DNA from: Calonectria ilicicola
Taxonomy: Eukaryota > Ascomycota > Sordariomycetes > Hypocreales > Nectriaceae
Direction: 5' to 3'
DNA length: 64,000 nucleotides
NCBI GenBank assembly: GCA_020809705.1
Contig: CP085835.1
Location: 248,001-312,000, forward strand
Numbering within the stretch: the first letter of the stretch is position 1; each line of letters starts with the position of its first letter. Below the pieces are notes generated by a model that did not search any database, had not been told where the DNA came from, and saw only the letters and a program-made list of their open reading frames with translations. The position numbers and the translations under genes were made by a program. Shown here piece by piece: positions 52,601-64,000 of this stretch.

Positions 52601-54724
52601 CTATGCACAAAGCAATTTTAATCGCTGTAATCCCTGGCCCCTCCCCAGAAGCCTTTCCATATCTTCTTCCTCCATAGTAGATCCCAGACGTATTCTCTCA
52701 CATTGTTGGCGACCATATACATTGGCAATCACCGTCCCAACATACTGAAAATACCTCTCCTTCCCTTTTTTGCCCAAATCTACTACCACAAGACTTCGGC
52801 GTTTAGCGATCTTCGTAGAGGTTGGGACCAAGAGTAAACACCTCTCCTTGCTTTGAAGAGCAAATTCAATTCGCCACTTCACTGATTCATGCGAATACAC
52901 AACTTCGAGTATATCCGCTTGTTTTGCAGGTGTAACCATCCAAGGACCAACCACTTGTCCCTGCTCAATGGACAAGAACTCATTGACTGGAGACCCTTCA
53001 AGGTCAAGAAATGAGATGGGGCACCAGGACCATGGCCCAGACTTTCGCATTGTTGTTTTTCCGTGAAGTAAAGCTTGTGGCCAGATTTCAGTGTGGGCTG
53101 TCAGAGCCGATCTTGTGATCTGATCCTTGGGCCAGTTTGATTGTATCCCCTCTAGATTCAGCATCTGACCAGCGATAATCAGACGATCTCGTGTCCATGA
53201 TGTATACCTGGACCTGAGTGTACCAACTACGTTATGGAGTGCCCTGAACTCGCCTTGCTGGCGAACCTTTTGAATCACTTCTGTTGCTGCCTGATGAGCT
53301 ATGTGAGTATGATAAACTTGGCCTTGAGCAAGTATATCTTCGTCAAGATCCTTCATAACAACTGAGGTGCTTGAATCGTAGGACTCTGGATTACGAAACA
53401 GTACTTTGACAGATTTGGACCTTTGGAGCTCCAAGGCTGTCCAGCCACGGGAAAACCAAGTCGACAGCACAAGGGCGACACAGGGACTGCCGTCGTCTTT
53501 CCAGTCAAAGTTAATCAACTCTTCATCATGAACAAGAGTAAACAATGCATTTTTATAATTTTGGTGCATTCTTTCAATTGCATGCGCCCGTTGCCCTCGG
53601 TCGGTTGGTATGGAAATGGTATCCCACCATATTCCCAGAGGCTGATTGCTGCTATCGACCGCAAATTGGCGGAAAAAGTCGACCAAGCAACCGTTCACCA
53701 TTCCGGGACGCCTTGAACCAGCTCCCGTTCCATCTGACCAAACATGAGAAATGGCCATATACCGCTCACAATTGGGTATCGGGCATTTTTCATTATGATC
53801 TGATACTTGAGGAATCTGCCATGCTGTGGACTGGAATGTGTCGGCCGTAATATTGTTTCCACTGGGTTCAAATATGTATTCGTATCCGCAACTCTTGTCT
53901 CTGCATTTATGTGTTTGCTCAACTTGTGTGGTGTTGTCGTCATCGAAGTAGCACTGCTCGGGAGTGCAATCATTGTGTTTATGACTACGCTCCAGCTCTG
54001 ACCTCCGGGATTGTAAAAATGCAACAATCTCTGGTGACTCGACCAACCTTCTCTCACAAGTCAAGACAAAGTTCCATAGCCGCCGCTGACATAGCTTGAA
54101 CTCGGAGAGTTTATTAATGGCATTTCGAACTTCTGGTTGATCAAGCTCCACCTGCGAAAACAGGATCTCGGCGCCGTTATTCAGTCCACGAGATGATGAT
54201 ACCCAATATGCTACTTGCCATATGCCAAACCAGTCATCGTAAGAATCCTGATATTCTTGCCAGGTTCTCGGTCCACCGCCAACAAAATGGCCATACAGTC
54301 GAGAACATTCATATCCGGCACCCCATAGAGCATGAGGAAGCACTTCACGAGGGGGTTGGTGACTGGAGCAAGACACCACAACCAAAGCCCATGTTCGAAA
54401 TGCAACCCATTTACATGGAGGGGCAACCTTTTCAAGTTTAAATCGAAGATTTTTGCAGAGAGCGTTTTCACAGTCGACTACGTCCAGGTGACGTAGACTA
54501 TCTTCGAAGGGCTGTCGGGGTAAAGGGAAGCTTTCGGGGCCCTGGCCGCTCATGGTTAACGGTGGTTGGTGCCATCTAGGTGCAGTTGTAATATTAGCAC
54601 AGGTGTCGGTATTGAGTCCCTTACTCGGGATCAATATTGGAACCTTGGCTTCGTTTTTGAGTTTCCTGAATATTTTCATCTTGAGTAGTGCTGTAAGTGT
54701 CCAATTCAACAGTAGGATGAGCAT
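52601..54724 (-). CDS. HET (heterokaryon incompatibility) domain protein
   Basis: Single frame of 707 residues. The HET core lies in the middle: YMAISHVWSDGTG (about residue 340), WWDTISIPTD and AIERMHQNYKNA, followed by STWFSRGWTALELQ, the order seen in the divergent HET group common in Sordariomycetes. The first 16 residues are hydrophobic (LILLLNWTLTALL) and could be a membrane anchor, but later in-frame ATGs (for example before SGQGPES, in a good ACCATGA context) are alternative starts that would remove it. A Cys/His-containing stretch precedes the HET core. Such proteins act in non-self recognition cell death. It is convergent with the broken HET-ankyrin gene, 90 bp apart. Confidence 0.9.
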   Translation of the reverse strand: MLILLLNWTLTALLKMKIFRKLKNEAKVPILIPSKGLNTDTCANITTAPRWHQPPLTMSGQGPESFPLPRQPFEDSLRHLDVVDCENALCKNLRFKLEKVAPPCKWVAFRTWALVVVSCSSHQPPREVLPHALWGAGYECSRLYGHFVGGGPRTWQEYQDSYDDWFGIWQVAYWVSSSRGLNNGAEILFSQVELDQPEVRNAINKLSEFKLCQRRLWNFVLTCERRLVESPEIVAFLQSRRSELERSHKHNDCTPEQCYFDDDNTTQVEQTHKCRDKSCGYEYIFEPSGNNITADTFQSTAWQIPQVSDHNEKCPIPNCERYMAISHVWSDGTGAGSRRPGMVNGCLVDFFRQFAVDSSNQPLGIWWDTISIPTDRGQRAHAIERMHQNYKNALFTLVHDEELINFDWKDDGSPCVALVLSTWFSRGWTALELQRSKSVKVLFRNPESYDSSTSVVMKDLDEDILAQGQVYHTHIAHQAATEVIQKVRQQGEFRALHNVVGTLRSRYTSWTRDRLIIAGQMLNLEGIQSNWPKDQITRSALTAHTEIWPQALLHGKTTMRKSGPWSWCPISFLDLEGSPVNEFLSIEQGQVVGPWMVTPAKQADILEVVYSHESVKWRIEFALQSKERCLLLVPTSTKIAKRRSLVVVDLGKKGKERYFQYVGTVIANVYGRQQCERIRLGSTMEEEDMERLLGRGQGLQRLKLLCA

Positions 54725-56151
54725 CAGTTAGGATATCATAATTTAAAGAACCTAATACAGCCAATCACTACTGTTATCAAATCATTGTCGGTCTTGCCAT
54801 AGAACCGACCCCATCATTTGATCCACTTCATCCGTTTAGACGAATTGCTGCACGCCACATCTCGCCGTTAGGCCGCCCTGCATATTTTCAGATTATTTGT
54901 GTTTCTTTTTTATCAGGGTATAGTATTGGGGTTTTCATGAATATTGGCGAGCAAATCCTTATCATATGAGCAAGCTAGCCGTAGCCGTAGCTAGAGGTTT
55001 AACATAAAATGATACCATTTTTTGGCCTTCTTTTGCAATGATTCTGCTGAAGATTAGAGCGTTGTTATACCTTGTTAATTTCTGGCCTTGACTCACCCCT
55101 AAAAAAAGGACGGTTTGTGTCTTCTCAGTGTCAATGTCAGCCCCCGAAAATGAATGCACGCTTACAGACTCTCGGTAGCTTGGCCGCTCATACATACGAC
55201 CATACCCACCAGAGAACTCGGGATCCCGTCCGCTCTCCCATAGATAAGCTGGTGAGGGGCGGATTAGTAGTTGGGTCGGTGACGACCAGCGAATCCCCGC
55301 TGTTGTATGTTGTTTGTTGAATTTTTGTGCTTTGTTTTTTTTCAATCGTCACGTCTACCCGTCACTCCACTTTTTGGCGGGCCTGTGGTTCAAGCTGATT
55401 ATTTGGTATTTTGCTCCTATCCAAATTTGAGAGCGGATATATTTGATTGTTCTACAAATATGTTCATTTCTCGCTAATTGCAGTGCGAAGAAAGTGAGCG
55501 ACCCAGCATGCAAATGAATAGAATAAACAGAGCAGTCTTGTGAAAGGTCCTTGTAGTCATATCAGTACTATCTGATTTCGACTAATCTTTAATAGGTCAT
55601 GTAACGAGGCGGATGTCTTTTCATCCAATATGAACTACGGGTGTGGGTTGTCACCGAGTTTGTCCAGAAATTGATCAGTATTGAGACGGCCGGAAATTCG
55701 ATGAAATAAAATCTGCTCGCCGCCGAACCAAACCATACAGATAGACGTCTGATGTTACAAATAACATTTTCGTGACAGCATGTTTGCTCTTCATAGGATG
55801 AAAGTTAGCATCAGAAGTACAACCCCAACCAATCACACCTCAGTGAGACTGCCATGTCAACAAAGCAATTTCAGGCGCCGATGGAAATAGTGAAACATCC
55901 ATTGCCTGCTGATATAACGTGTAACTACTTCTTCAGAATGTGGCATAATATAGCTTTACCTCTGATCAGTGTTTGTTATTCGTGCATGACGAGTGAAATG
56001 ACCCAGACGAAATATACTTTTCACAGTCAAGGAGAACCAGCGAGGAAACAGAACTGTTCTGGATTGGCCGAATGAATCCATAAGGATTTCCCACACCATC
56101 GTCAATTAAAAATAAAAGATGAATGAAGCGCCACTCAAGACCGCCCACGGG
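54725..56151. other. intergenic, no gene seen
   Basis: About 1.4 kb. Only short frames; no repeat or RNA gene recognised. Confidence 0.4.
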
Positions 56152-59012
56152 TCAATCATATAGTCCTCGAGACTCAGTTACAATCACCTGCTCCCACTCA
56201 AATGACCTCAGCGCCTCAACACTGGATCCAACTGGATTATTGGGGTCAAGAAATACAGTGACCAGAAAGCCCCTTGGGCTATCTGCTGCTGTCAGAGGAT
56301 CTGTTGAGCAGAATTTTTATTAGTACAGGTCTCTTTGATTTCAACTCATTGTTACTCACGTCCTCGAGCTCGATCGCCGTACCACTGGTGGTATTTCCAT
56401 TTAGCTCGATGGCCATAGTGCCCAAGAAAAACACCATTGGTATTGCTATTTTGGCCGTTTGGATCCGGTTCTGCGCTGAGAGCCATGAGCCCCAATATAA
56501 TTGGCAACTCGCCCCCTAATCCGCGTGAAGGCGGCGGATCGACAGCATGCGGCCATTTGTAAGTAGAAGGTAGAAGGGATGGAATCCAGGATGGTCTTGA
56601 GCCAGCAACGTATCGAACAAGACCGGGACCCTGGCCCATAAGACTATCTTCATGTGCAACCTGAGAGACACCCTGAAGATGGCGAGGGTGGAATATTTGT
56701 AATAAGCTCCACATAACATCGCTGTTGTGGACTAAAGGGTCCATAGGGCATACCATAATTGGAAGAAGCGGGTTGCAGGCAAAAACTGCGCAGCATTTAT
56801 ACTTGGGGAGATAGTCATCGTACTGATTTGTCGTAGGATTAAGATGCCACAAATTTCCCTCAGATCGGGCCTGAGAAGTATCTCGAGACCAAAGGTAGTT
56901 CTGAGCTTCCGCAACATTTCCATCGAAGTAGTACATGACTGTGCTGGGAGTTTCCGCAACGTAGCGAGTTGGGTCTGTAGGAGGAACGCTATTGAAATAT
57001 ATGTCAAAGTCGCATTGATCAAAAAACAGTTGGTTAACTGTGAAGTAAAAGCTCAGACGCGGCTTTTCACTTTTTGAAGTGTCATCTTCCTCGACTGTAT
57101 GGGCCTCCAGGTCAGACCACGCAATGGATCCTTGCACGTCTGATGGCAGACTCTTAAGCCTATTTCTCCAGTGAGCCTCTGGAATTTCTGAGAGGTCACC
57201 GTTAGCAGTTTTAATTTCTCTTCCTGCTTCGCTATCGCTATCGGATGATGTATCTATCATGCTCATTATTCGCAATGACACAAGCATCAAGTAGTGTAAA
57301 TGTTCAGCAATGTGTTTATGCATTTCTAAGGAAGCGAGCGGAAGCTGAGTATCTTTCTCGGTAGATGTAAATAGGGTTTGTTTGGTTTGATCAGTCACAA
57401 TAACGGGTTCAACATTTCCATAATCGGTTTTAAATGAAAACAAACAAAGGGGGCAGGAAGAGTCCTGACGTCGAGTCTCAACTCTATGGCTGTTGGGAAA
57501 AGACATATTATCTTTGTATTGGTCGATATCTCCGTCTTCGGGATGATGAAGCACAATATGGCTATAGAGGTCATCTTTCGTCGAGAAGACGTAGCAAGAA
57601 TCATTTTCGTGCTTCTTTTTGCAAACCCAAGATTCTTTGTTATAGATAGTGTGAACCCAAAATTCTGAATGTGTTGAATTCATATGCCGAATCCAATCCT
57701 GTGATGCTGCGAATGATGGACGTGACTCGGAACATTCTTCTGCAATACAAACGTAAGGTTGTAGATCAGATTTGTAATGTCGACTATGAGAGGCAAACGT
57801 AATAATTAGCACTACGCATATCTTCTAATATGGACATCTAATTGAAGAGATCGCATGTAGCATACCGCCCTACTTCTGACCATTCTGTATAACCGAACTG
57901 GTCCTTTCTTATGAATGTGCGATCAATGATTTGGTAACACCATTTGCAAGTAGTATGGCGGCTTTCTCCTTCGAATTTTGGCAAAGGCGGTTCTTGAGCT
58001 CGATCAATTTTTCCAATCAATGTCTGTGGACATTTTGGTACAAAATCATTCGTCGTCATCTTCTTGAGGTTGGACTCCAGAAGTTTTGTATCGAGAGAAG
58101 ATACCGTCATGTTATCGGCCCCTCCTCTGGATTTGTTGAAAGTCTGTTTTGGGTGGTCCTGCTTGAAATTCATAAGAGAATGGGGTTGAGCTCTTGCTTT
58201 TTCAGGATCTGCAGGCTTAGATGTTGTAGAAGTAGGCTTAGATGTTGTAGGAAATTCCGTAGCCGCCCCTGTTCGATACGCTTCATAGTTTATTTTTGCA
58301 TATCTGTCCGTCATTGAATGAACCAATTGATTTCGTAAGCCTATCTCAGCGTTCGGATATAAAATCGAGACGTATATGTAAGCTCTATTCTCAAAATCTT
58401 GTAAAGCAATCAGATCTGGGTTCTGAGCTGCAAATCTTCTGGCCCGTGCAGTAGCGGTGGATTTTGAAGATGAACGAATTGCAATGCCTAGTTGGTTCAA
58501 ACGGGTTATGCATTCAAAAATACCAGAAAACGCCACTCGAAAGTTTTCAGGTACCTCAATCAGACTAGAGCCATCTTCTGACTGTATATCGGGCATAGTG
58601 CCTAAGCCACCAGCGGCACTTGGAACAGGATAGTAGCCGACTTCATGCGGTTATTTTATGATACGAATGAGGATTTATATAACTGACCTAAGAATATATT
58701 TCGTCTCAAGGTGTCTAGTAACCGAATAATCATATCCTGTAGTACTGGATGGTTCCTTACCCGACAGTCAAGACATGCCCTGTCCGTGTCAAAGACGGCC
58801 AAAAAGGATCCCCAGGCATCAAAGCGATCCCGGAACTCTTTTACTTGTCGAGTTAATTGGACAATCAAGGAATCTTGCTGGGAAGTATCGAGCCGAAGAA
58901 CAGATTTTTCAAACAGCTCTCGACAATTTGATGCCATTAATCCAATCGGTCGGGTTTCTTCCGACATGGCATCGTTGACTTTCTGGCCATAGGGGGTTTC
59001 TGAGAAAGCCAT
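56152..59012 (-). CDS. C2H2-like zinc finger protein, four exons
   Basis: 890 residues from exons 58688-59012, 57866-58640, 56360-57783 and 56152-56300. Introns: GTCAGT...GAAG, GTATGC...CATAG and GTGAGT...AACAG, all phase-consistent; the last exon adds about 50 residues and a natural stop. The N-terminal helical part (RLDTSQQDSLIVQLTRQ; FRDRFDAWGSFLAVF) and the block FECITRLNQLGIAIRSSS are the standard first third of a large fungal family annotated 'C2H2-type domain-containing'. Degenerate fingers follow: GRRHYKSDLQPYVC...HMNSTH and CYVFSTKDDLYSHIVLHH. The remaining 400 residues are family-specific. These proteins often neighbour HET/NLR-type genes. It is divergent from the subtilase gene with 386 bp between starts. 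Role unknown. Confidence 0.82.
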
Positions 59013-59398
59013 GGCGAGATCATATTATGACCTGGAACTACTACGATAGTTGCATACTTTTATAATCGTCTTCGTTTTCATTGTCTATAGTAAGTCCGGC
59101 CATAATAAGCGCCCCCGCTCGAAATGCGTCATAACTCACGTGAGCTCTTGCATCAACAGTCCGCGGCCTGGTTGGTTAGATAAGCAAACATGCAGCTGAC
59201 CATGATTTTTCTCCGCACTTTGATGCCATAGAGACCAAATATTGAACACAGATTTTAGAATTTACGTCTGCAACATTCAAATTTCATTTTTCTCTTTTCT
59301 CTTGCACCTCGTGGTCTCCAAGTGCAAATTCTCCCACTTCTCTACGTAATCTTGTCATGCAGAAGCAGATAGATTATTTAGCATGAATTTCTGTAAAA
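59013..59398. promoter_or_regulatory. divergent promoter region
   Basis: 386 bp between the starts of the C2H2-like gene and the subtilase gene; a pyrimidine-rich tract at 59265-59340 leads into the latter. It could allow joint control of both. No specific site recognised. Confidence 0.35.
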
Positions 59399-62300
59399 AT
59401 GGAAACTGACGCAAAATCCACCATCAAATCGAGCCCTGAGTGGCACGTAATCGAATCACTCAGGTTTAATCGGCATCGCCTCGTTCAAAGACCCAAATTC
59501 CGTCCACTGGATGAGGCTAGCTTGATTGAACTAGCAGATGACAATGAATTACACAACTACCGGGAGTTGTTTGAAGATGGTCTGCGTTATATATTGATGA
59601 GAAATGATCTCCAATATCTTCTCCATGATGGTTTGGACCCCGATACAAGGATAGAAGCCCACAGTTATTTACAGGAACTGTGCGCTGGAATGGAAATAAT
59701 AGTCAACACTGATCTACCCTATCCAGCTTTGCCACCAAGCCAGGAACCACCTAGCACTCAGAAATATCCAAAATTGGGTGCTCTCTTGAGAATTTTGACC
59801 AATGTTACATGGAAGTTTGAAGTTGTTACAGGCTCAGGGCCTACGATGTTCCAGCTGGATTCGGTAGAAACCGCTAAAATGGTTAAGACAAAAGTCGATC
59901 GATTTAACGCCTTTTTCACGCAGCTCACTCGTGGAAGTATAGAAGATTTTCGATCACAGAAGGAATCCTATAAGCCTGATATTTCGAACCTAAATCAAAA
60001 CCGAAATGAATTTACTAGCGCTCTGAATGGCCTTTCAACACTCCTTTCAATACTCAAAGAACAAGTCGGTTGCGATAATTGTCACGAAGTTCTTTTACAG
60101 TTGCCAGATTGGAATCCAACAAATATATCCAAAGGCCCTCAGGGGATTACTTTAGACCTTTTCTTATCAATATGCCAAGCGCCCTCTTGTTGGCAAGAAG
60201 GACTATTCAATTCCCTACCTCAAGTGTCAGTGGATACCTAATCACTTCCAAGTTGTTAAGAGCTTTAATTTTAACTAGAGCTTTTAGTAAGAAGCATCAA
60301 TGGGAACCTCCGGAAAGAATTTGTGACGAGATACACGAAACGTACCGTGCCCGGGCTGGACTGCACCTTGCATTCCTAGATAAAGAGATATATGTTTTTC
60401 GTGGCAATGAACATGATCTTGGGAGGATTGGAAAGTACCTCAAAGGTGCTCAACCATCCAAAACACTAAACAAACTACTCCAAGACCACGCCTTCCTTCC
60501 ACCCCAAATTCCAACCCCCGGCTACGAAATACGATTTAGTAACGAAGAGAAACGGTCTTTGGCTGCCAGGCTTGTTTCCAGCCTTGCAATTTGTTTAGCG
60601 TCAGATCAAATGATCGAGTGTTGGGACTCCAAGAAGATTTATTTTCTTACCAAATCTAACAAGACTTGCCTTCAAAACCTTCCATATGCTTCATGCCGTC
60701 TCAAGGGCGACTATGACACCGTAAACCAAAACCTTGCGGAACAAGTAGATCATATACTCGCCGACATGGCATTTCCACAATTGGCATGGCTACTAATGGA
60801 AATCGAGTATGGATACGAGATGGATCGTCTATTACAAGGCCACCGGAGAGATGACAAACACGGCAAGAAAATCTTGGAAAACCTCATTTCGGAACAACTT
60901 GAAAGAGATCTTCGACGTGCGCCTTTTTTAGATGCAGTTGAGGTGTGTCTAAACTTTCGAGCAAATTATGAACGAAAGGTCAAGCACTTGAGCGGGCGAG
61001 TGGATGCACAAGAAAGCGATCATGTTACCGTTGCCAAAATGATAACTGCTCTTAATATTGTAAATCGCATTCGTCAGAATACGACAACAGAGAAGAACTC
61101 AAAACGCCAAAGAAATCTTTCTGATGATCAGGACTTCCTTGATCCCGATTACCATCCAAATTGGGCCAAAACTGGCAACTTAGGAATTTGGAGTGGAGAT
61201 TCAATAAGCTCAGAATCGTCACATCCTACCAAACAAAGACCACAAAAGAAGGTGAAATTCGTGGACAACGATAGCTCTGACAGCGGTGATTCCATTGTTA
61301 TATCTAACATAGTTGAAGAAGAAGACTGCGAGCTTTTTGGGAACGACAAAGAAAATCACCAACATGACAATCGGTAAGCATCATAAATACACGCTAGGAA
61401 GCATTGAAGCACTTACTGAAGTATCCAAAATGAATAAAAAACAAATGCTAAACTCTTCACAGTTGTAAAGCGGCTTGGAAATGGGTAGAAGGGTTCAAAA
61501 CTCTGGTGAAAGATTTCCGGATTGGTCGTGGGGTGGCAAAACGACTCAGCGTTGCCATATTAGACACAGGCTATGATGCCACGCATCCTCATTTTGCGAA
61601 AGAAAATAGAATTCTTAAAGACGAGGCTAAATCTTGGGTTAAATTTTGTATTGAGAGCAAAGACAAAGATGAACAACGGACTCAATTTACCGGCACCTGG
61701 ACTGAGGGGAACCCAGGGATAGATGAAGATGGACATGGAACCCACATCGCTGGCACTATTCTTGAGCTGACAAAAAACGTCGATATATACATCGGTCAAA
61801 TCATGAAATCAAGGGTGTGCAGGCAGAGACAGAATATTGTCAAGGTAAACATCTGAATATATCTTCTCCAGCGCCCATGTTAACAACAGACGAAGGCATT
61901 GCAGCACGCCAGAACAAAATGGAAAGTGGATATAATATCCCTTTCGTTCGGTTTCATCAAATCCGATACACCAGATGAGATCAGAAAAGAAATCCAGAAA
62001 TGTCTTGACGCCGGCATTATCGTTTTTGCCTCTGCCTCTAATGATGGTGGGAATGGACAACGGACCTACCCTGCTAAATATGACGGCGTAATTTGCATTC
62101 ACTCCGCAACTGGAGAAGGTAATAAGTCATCATTTAACCCTTCACCACTAGGGCAAGACATGAAGAAAGATAACTTCAGTGTTTTGGGCGAGTGTGTCTC
62201 ATCATCCTGGCCCGTGGAACGATCGGAAAGTCTGGATAAAAACAAGACATGTCAATCAGGAACGTCGTATGCTGTGCCTGTCGCTGTTTCAATCGCTGCA

Positions 62301-62519
62301 TTTATGATTGGTTATGTTCGCAAGGAAATGGCAGATCATGAATGGAATATAAAACCATGGAGTCCAGAGGGCATGGCGGCCATATTTCGACTAATGGCAG
62401 AAGATAGGGATGGATATGACTGGATCAGCCCACATGGATTCTTTAATAAGTACGGCGAAGACAAAATCAAGGCAGACCTTCGCCATACACTTGACGGATC
62501 TGTCGTATCTCATCATTAG
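59399..62519 (+). CDS. DUF7580-like / subtilisin-like (S8) protease, four exons
   Basis: 974 residues from exons 59399-60225, 60288-61373, 61463-61844 and 61890-62519, all phase-consistent (donors GTCAGT, GTAAGC, GTAAAC). Residues about 1-520 are helical and resemble the fungal DUF7580 region (RSLAARLVSSLAICL, then WDSKKIYFL). An acidic, basic-patched linker (KQRPQKKVKF) follows. The C-terminal third is a subtilase with a complete triad: Asp672 (AILDTGYD), His729 (DGHGTHIAG) and Ser891 (GTSYAVP), plus the oxyanion Asn of SASNDGG. There is no signal peptide, so it is intracellular, like the regulated proteases of fungal cell-death systems. It converges with a gasdermin-like gene 199 bp away; proteolytic activation of that partner is the likely job (inference from the HET-Q2/HET-Q1 precedent). 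Confidence 0.87.
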
Positions 62520-62718
62520 CTATGTGGATAATTCATTAGGTTTCAATTTTAGATTGAATCTAGTGGATTAGCTTGGGTTTGTGGATTCGTTCCGAATCAA
62601 TAAACGAGGAAATGAATGAGATCGCTTATTTCAAAACTACCATAATACTATTACTGAACAGTGTGTTGTACTGTAATTTGAACGTATCTGATAACGGCAT
62701 TATCGGGGGTCATTACTT

Positions 62719-63555
62719 TCACCCTACCATTTCAGCGATTTCTTCTTCACTAAAGTTGGCGAGAACCAATTCTTCAATTCCAATATTTTCGTTGTCACCA
62801 TCTTCTTCACCAATATCGTTTCCAGCGCTACGAATGCTATCCACGCGCGGACTTCGTTTGGACAATTCAAGGTCCTTCCTCATGATGAAGTGAGTGGTGA
62901 CCTTTTTTAACTCCAAAGCGAAAATATATCCACTGGAAAAACTTCCTTTCGTACTTTTTTCGGTAGTAGCAGCAGTCGATACCCGAGTTTGACCGCTGCC
63001 AATATTATCCAGCGATACAGGCATGCTAGAGGTGCCACTCAAGGCTTGAATTGGAAGATCCACGTCAGCTTGCCGTTGAAGAATATTTTTTGAGTCACAA
63101 TGCATTTGGCCATCCTCGCAAACCATGACACCAACGACTAAGCAGACTGGCCAGACGTTGAAAAATGAAGTCCAAGTTGGCACCGTAGAACGGACGGTGG
63201 GATCCAATTTCAATTTGGCCCAAAATTTCTCATGCTGCTGGAGTCGCTTGTAGCGAACGGTTTTACCCTCTACATGTACACGCTCTTCCGTATTTCCGAC
63301 AAAGGAAAAACCAGCAATAGACTTCAGCCTTGTGCCAATATTATGTCTCGTTGATGAAGAATTGACAAGCGCAAAGTCGGCCACGGTCCCCTCAACAAAA
63401 TCTTCTGTATTGTACTGCAAAGGTGATTCAGGCACGTAGTTGTTTGTAGGCTTAAGGAATTCTTGGACAATAGCACCAAGAATCTTGCTTTCGAATTTTG
63501 ATGCATCAAGCCATGACTGGCGTCTCAAAATGACAAATTCAACATCTCCTTTCAT
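62719..63555 (-). CDS. gasdermin-like protein (candidate pore-forming death effector)
   Basis: 278 residues from the ATG at 63555 (the frame runs further upstream, but this ATG begins the conserved-looking MKGDVEFVILRRQSW). No signal peptide or transmembrane helix. Features shared, from memory, with fungal gasdermin homologues: length of 250-280 residues; the block VRYKRLQQHEKFWAKL; a hydrophobic strand WPVCLVVGVMVCEDG; the late strand GYIFALELKKVTT; then a short acidic C-terminal tail of about 55 residues (GEEDGDNENIG), suited to be an inhibitory segment removed by cleavage. It is next to an intracellular subtilase, as fungal gasdermin genes usually are. Similarity is by pattern, not by search, so an unrelated conserved fungal family remains possible. 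Confidence 0.6.
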   Translation of the reverse strand: MKGDVEFVILRRQSWLDASKFESKILGAIVQEFLKPTNNYVPESPLQYNTEDFVEGTVADFALVNSSSTRHNIGTRLKSIAGFSFVGNTEERVHVEGKTVRYKRLQQHEKFWAKLKLDPTVRSTVPTWTSFFNVWPVCLVVGVMVCEDGQMHCDSKNILQRQADVDLPIQALSGTSSMPVSLDNIGSGQTRVSTAATTEKSTKGSFSSGYIFALELKKVTTHFIMRKDLELSKRSPRVDSIRSAGNDIGEEDGDNENIGIEELVLANFSEEEIAEMVG

Positions 63556-64000
63556 TGTGTTCGTTCTGTCTTTCTTTTTGAGGAGTAGCAATGGTTGGTT
63601 CCGGGTGCTTTTCGGTAAAAAGAAAAAGAGCAATAAAAAGCAAGGCGCAGTGCTGTATTTGTAATCAGATTCGCTGTGATGGCGCAGCCTAACTCCAACA
63701 TTCACAATTTATGCATTCGTGCCCAAAAGGAGCTTGCACATTGGTGTCACGTGTTCCGTAAGCCAGAAATTTACACTACGTGGTCACTTGTGAGCTTTCG
63801 CAGAAATGGAGGGTTTTTTCTGAACTCGCAAGCGACGATTAAACGAGTATTGCGCTTTAAGCTTTGTGTCTTGAGATGATGGAGCATAGTGGAGATGGCA
63901 TAGCAGCTCAAAGTGAACTTGGGCTGCGAGAGTGGCGACCAAATTACGGGGTATGGTTTCACTGAGCATCATATAGGCCTTGCAAATACAATACATATCT
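63556..64000. other. upstream region at window edge
   Basis: Upstream of the gasdermin-like gene; CT-rich on the minus strand near 63560-63650. No gene seen before the window ends. Confidence 0.4.

Noticed and set aside
1..64000. CRISPR arrays, tRNA/rRNA genes, riboswitches, prophage or bacterial operon signals
   Set aside because: No regularly spaced repeats, cloverleaf-like genes or Shine-Dalgarno-led operons were seen; the sequence is eukaryotic.

Overview
This window comes from a filamentous ascomycete (Pezizomycotina, perhaps Hypocreales, from gene content only). The evidence is many short spliceosomal introns (mostly 45-100 nt, with GTAAGT/GTATGT-type donors and CTAAC/CTGAC branch sites), several fungal-only families (Zn2Cys6 regulators, HET proteins, a LaeA-like methyltransferase, a rhodopsin-like integral membrane protein, DUF6604), pyrimidine-rich 5' leaders, and AT-rich spacers. 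No bacterial operons, tRNA, rRNA or CRISPR were seen. Most multi-exon genes below were rebuilt by hand from splice signals and reading phase.

Layout. 0.4-5 kb: a membrane protein and a DUF6604 protein. 5.1-10.5 kb: a sulfur-detoxification cluster of a Zn2Cys6 regulator, divergent cysteine dioxygenase and an SSU1-type sulfite efflux pump. 12-16 kb: a cell-surface mucin-like protein, a short-chain dehydrogenase and an alpha/beta hydrolase. 16.7-18.3 kb: a tandem pair of small secreted cysteine-rich paralogues. 19.5-29.5 kb: the most unusual region. It holds three related genes cut into microexons, most of them exactly 21 nt (one heptad), nearly all in phase 0. One carries two in-frame stops, one has lost a splice donor, and one has a 717-bp inverted-repeat element in an intron. 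31-46.5 kb: a LaeA-like methyltransferase, a rhodopsin-like membrane protein, a medium-chain reductase, two C6-type regulators flanking a secreted cysteine-rich protein, and an enoyl-CoA hydratase family protein. 46.5-48.3 kb: an AT-rich spacer bounded by a 16-bp direct repeat. 48.3-64 kb: a HAD-like protein lacking its nucleophile, followed by what looks like a cell-death/allorecognition island: a HET-ankyrin gene broken by one stop codon, a second HET protein, a C2H2-like protein, a DUF7580-like/subtilase protein, and, convergent with it, a small protein that resembles fungal gasdermins.

How the genes may work together. Cysteine dioxygenase produces cysteine sulfinate, whose breakdown releases sulfite, and SSU1 exports it. 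The adjacent regulator may control both. In the last 5 kb, the subtilase and the gasdermin-like protein match the arrangement known from Podospora HET-Q2/HET-Q1, where the protease cleaves and activates the pore-forming partner. The microexon family has no function I recognise. Its products combine a cysteine-rich (zinc-knuckle-like) segment with a helical, heptad-patterned tail assembled one exon per heptad.
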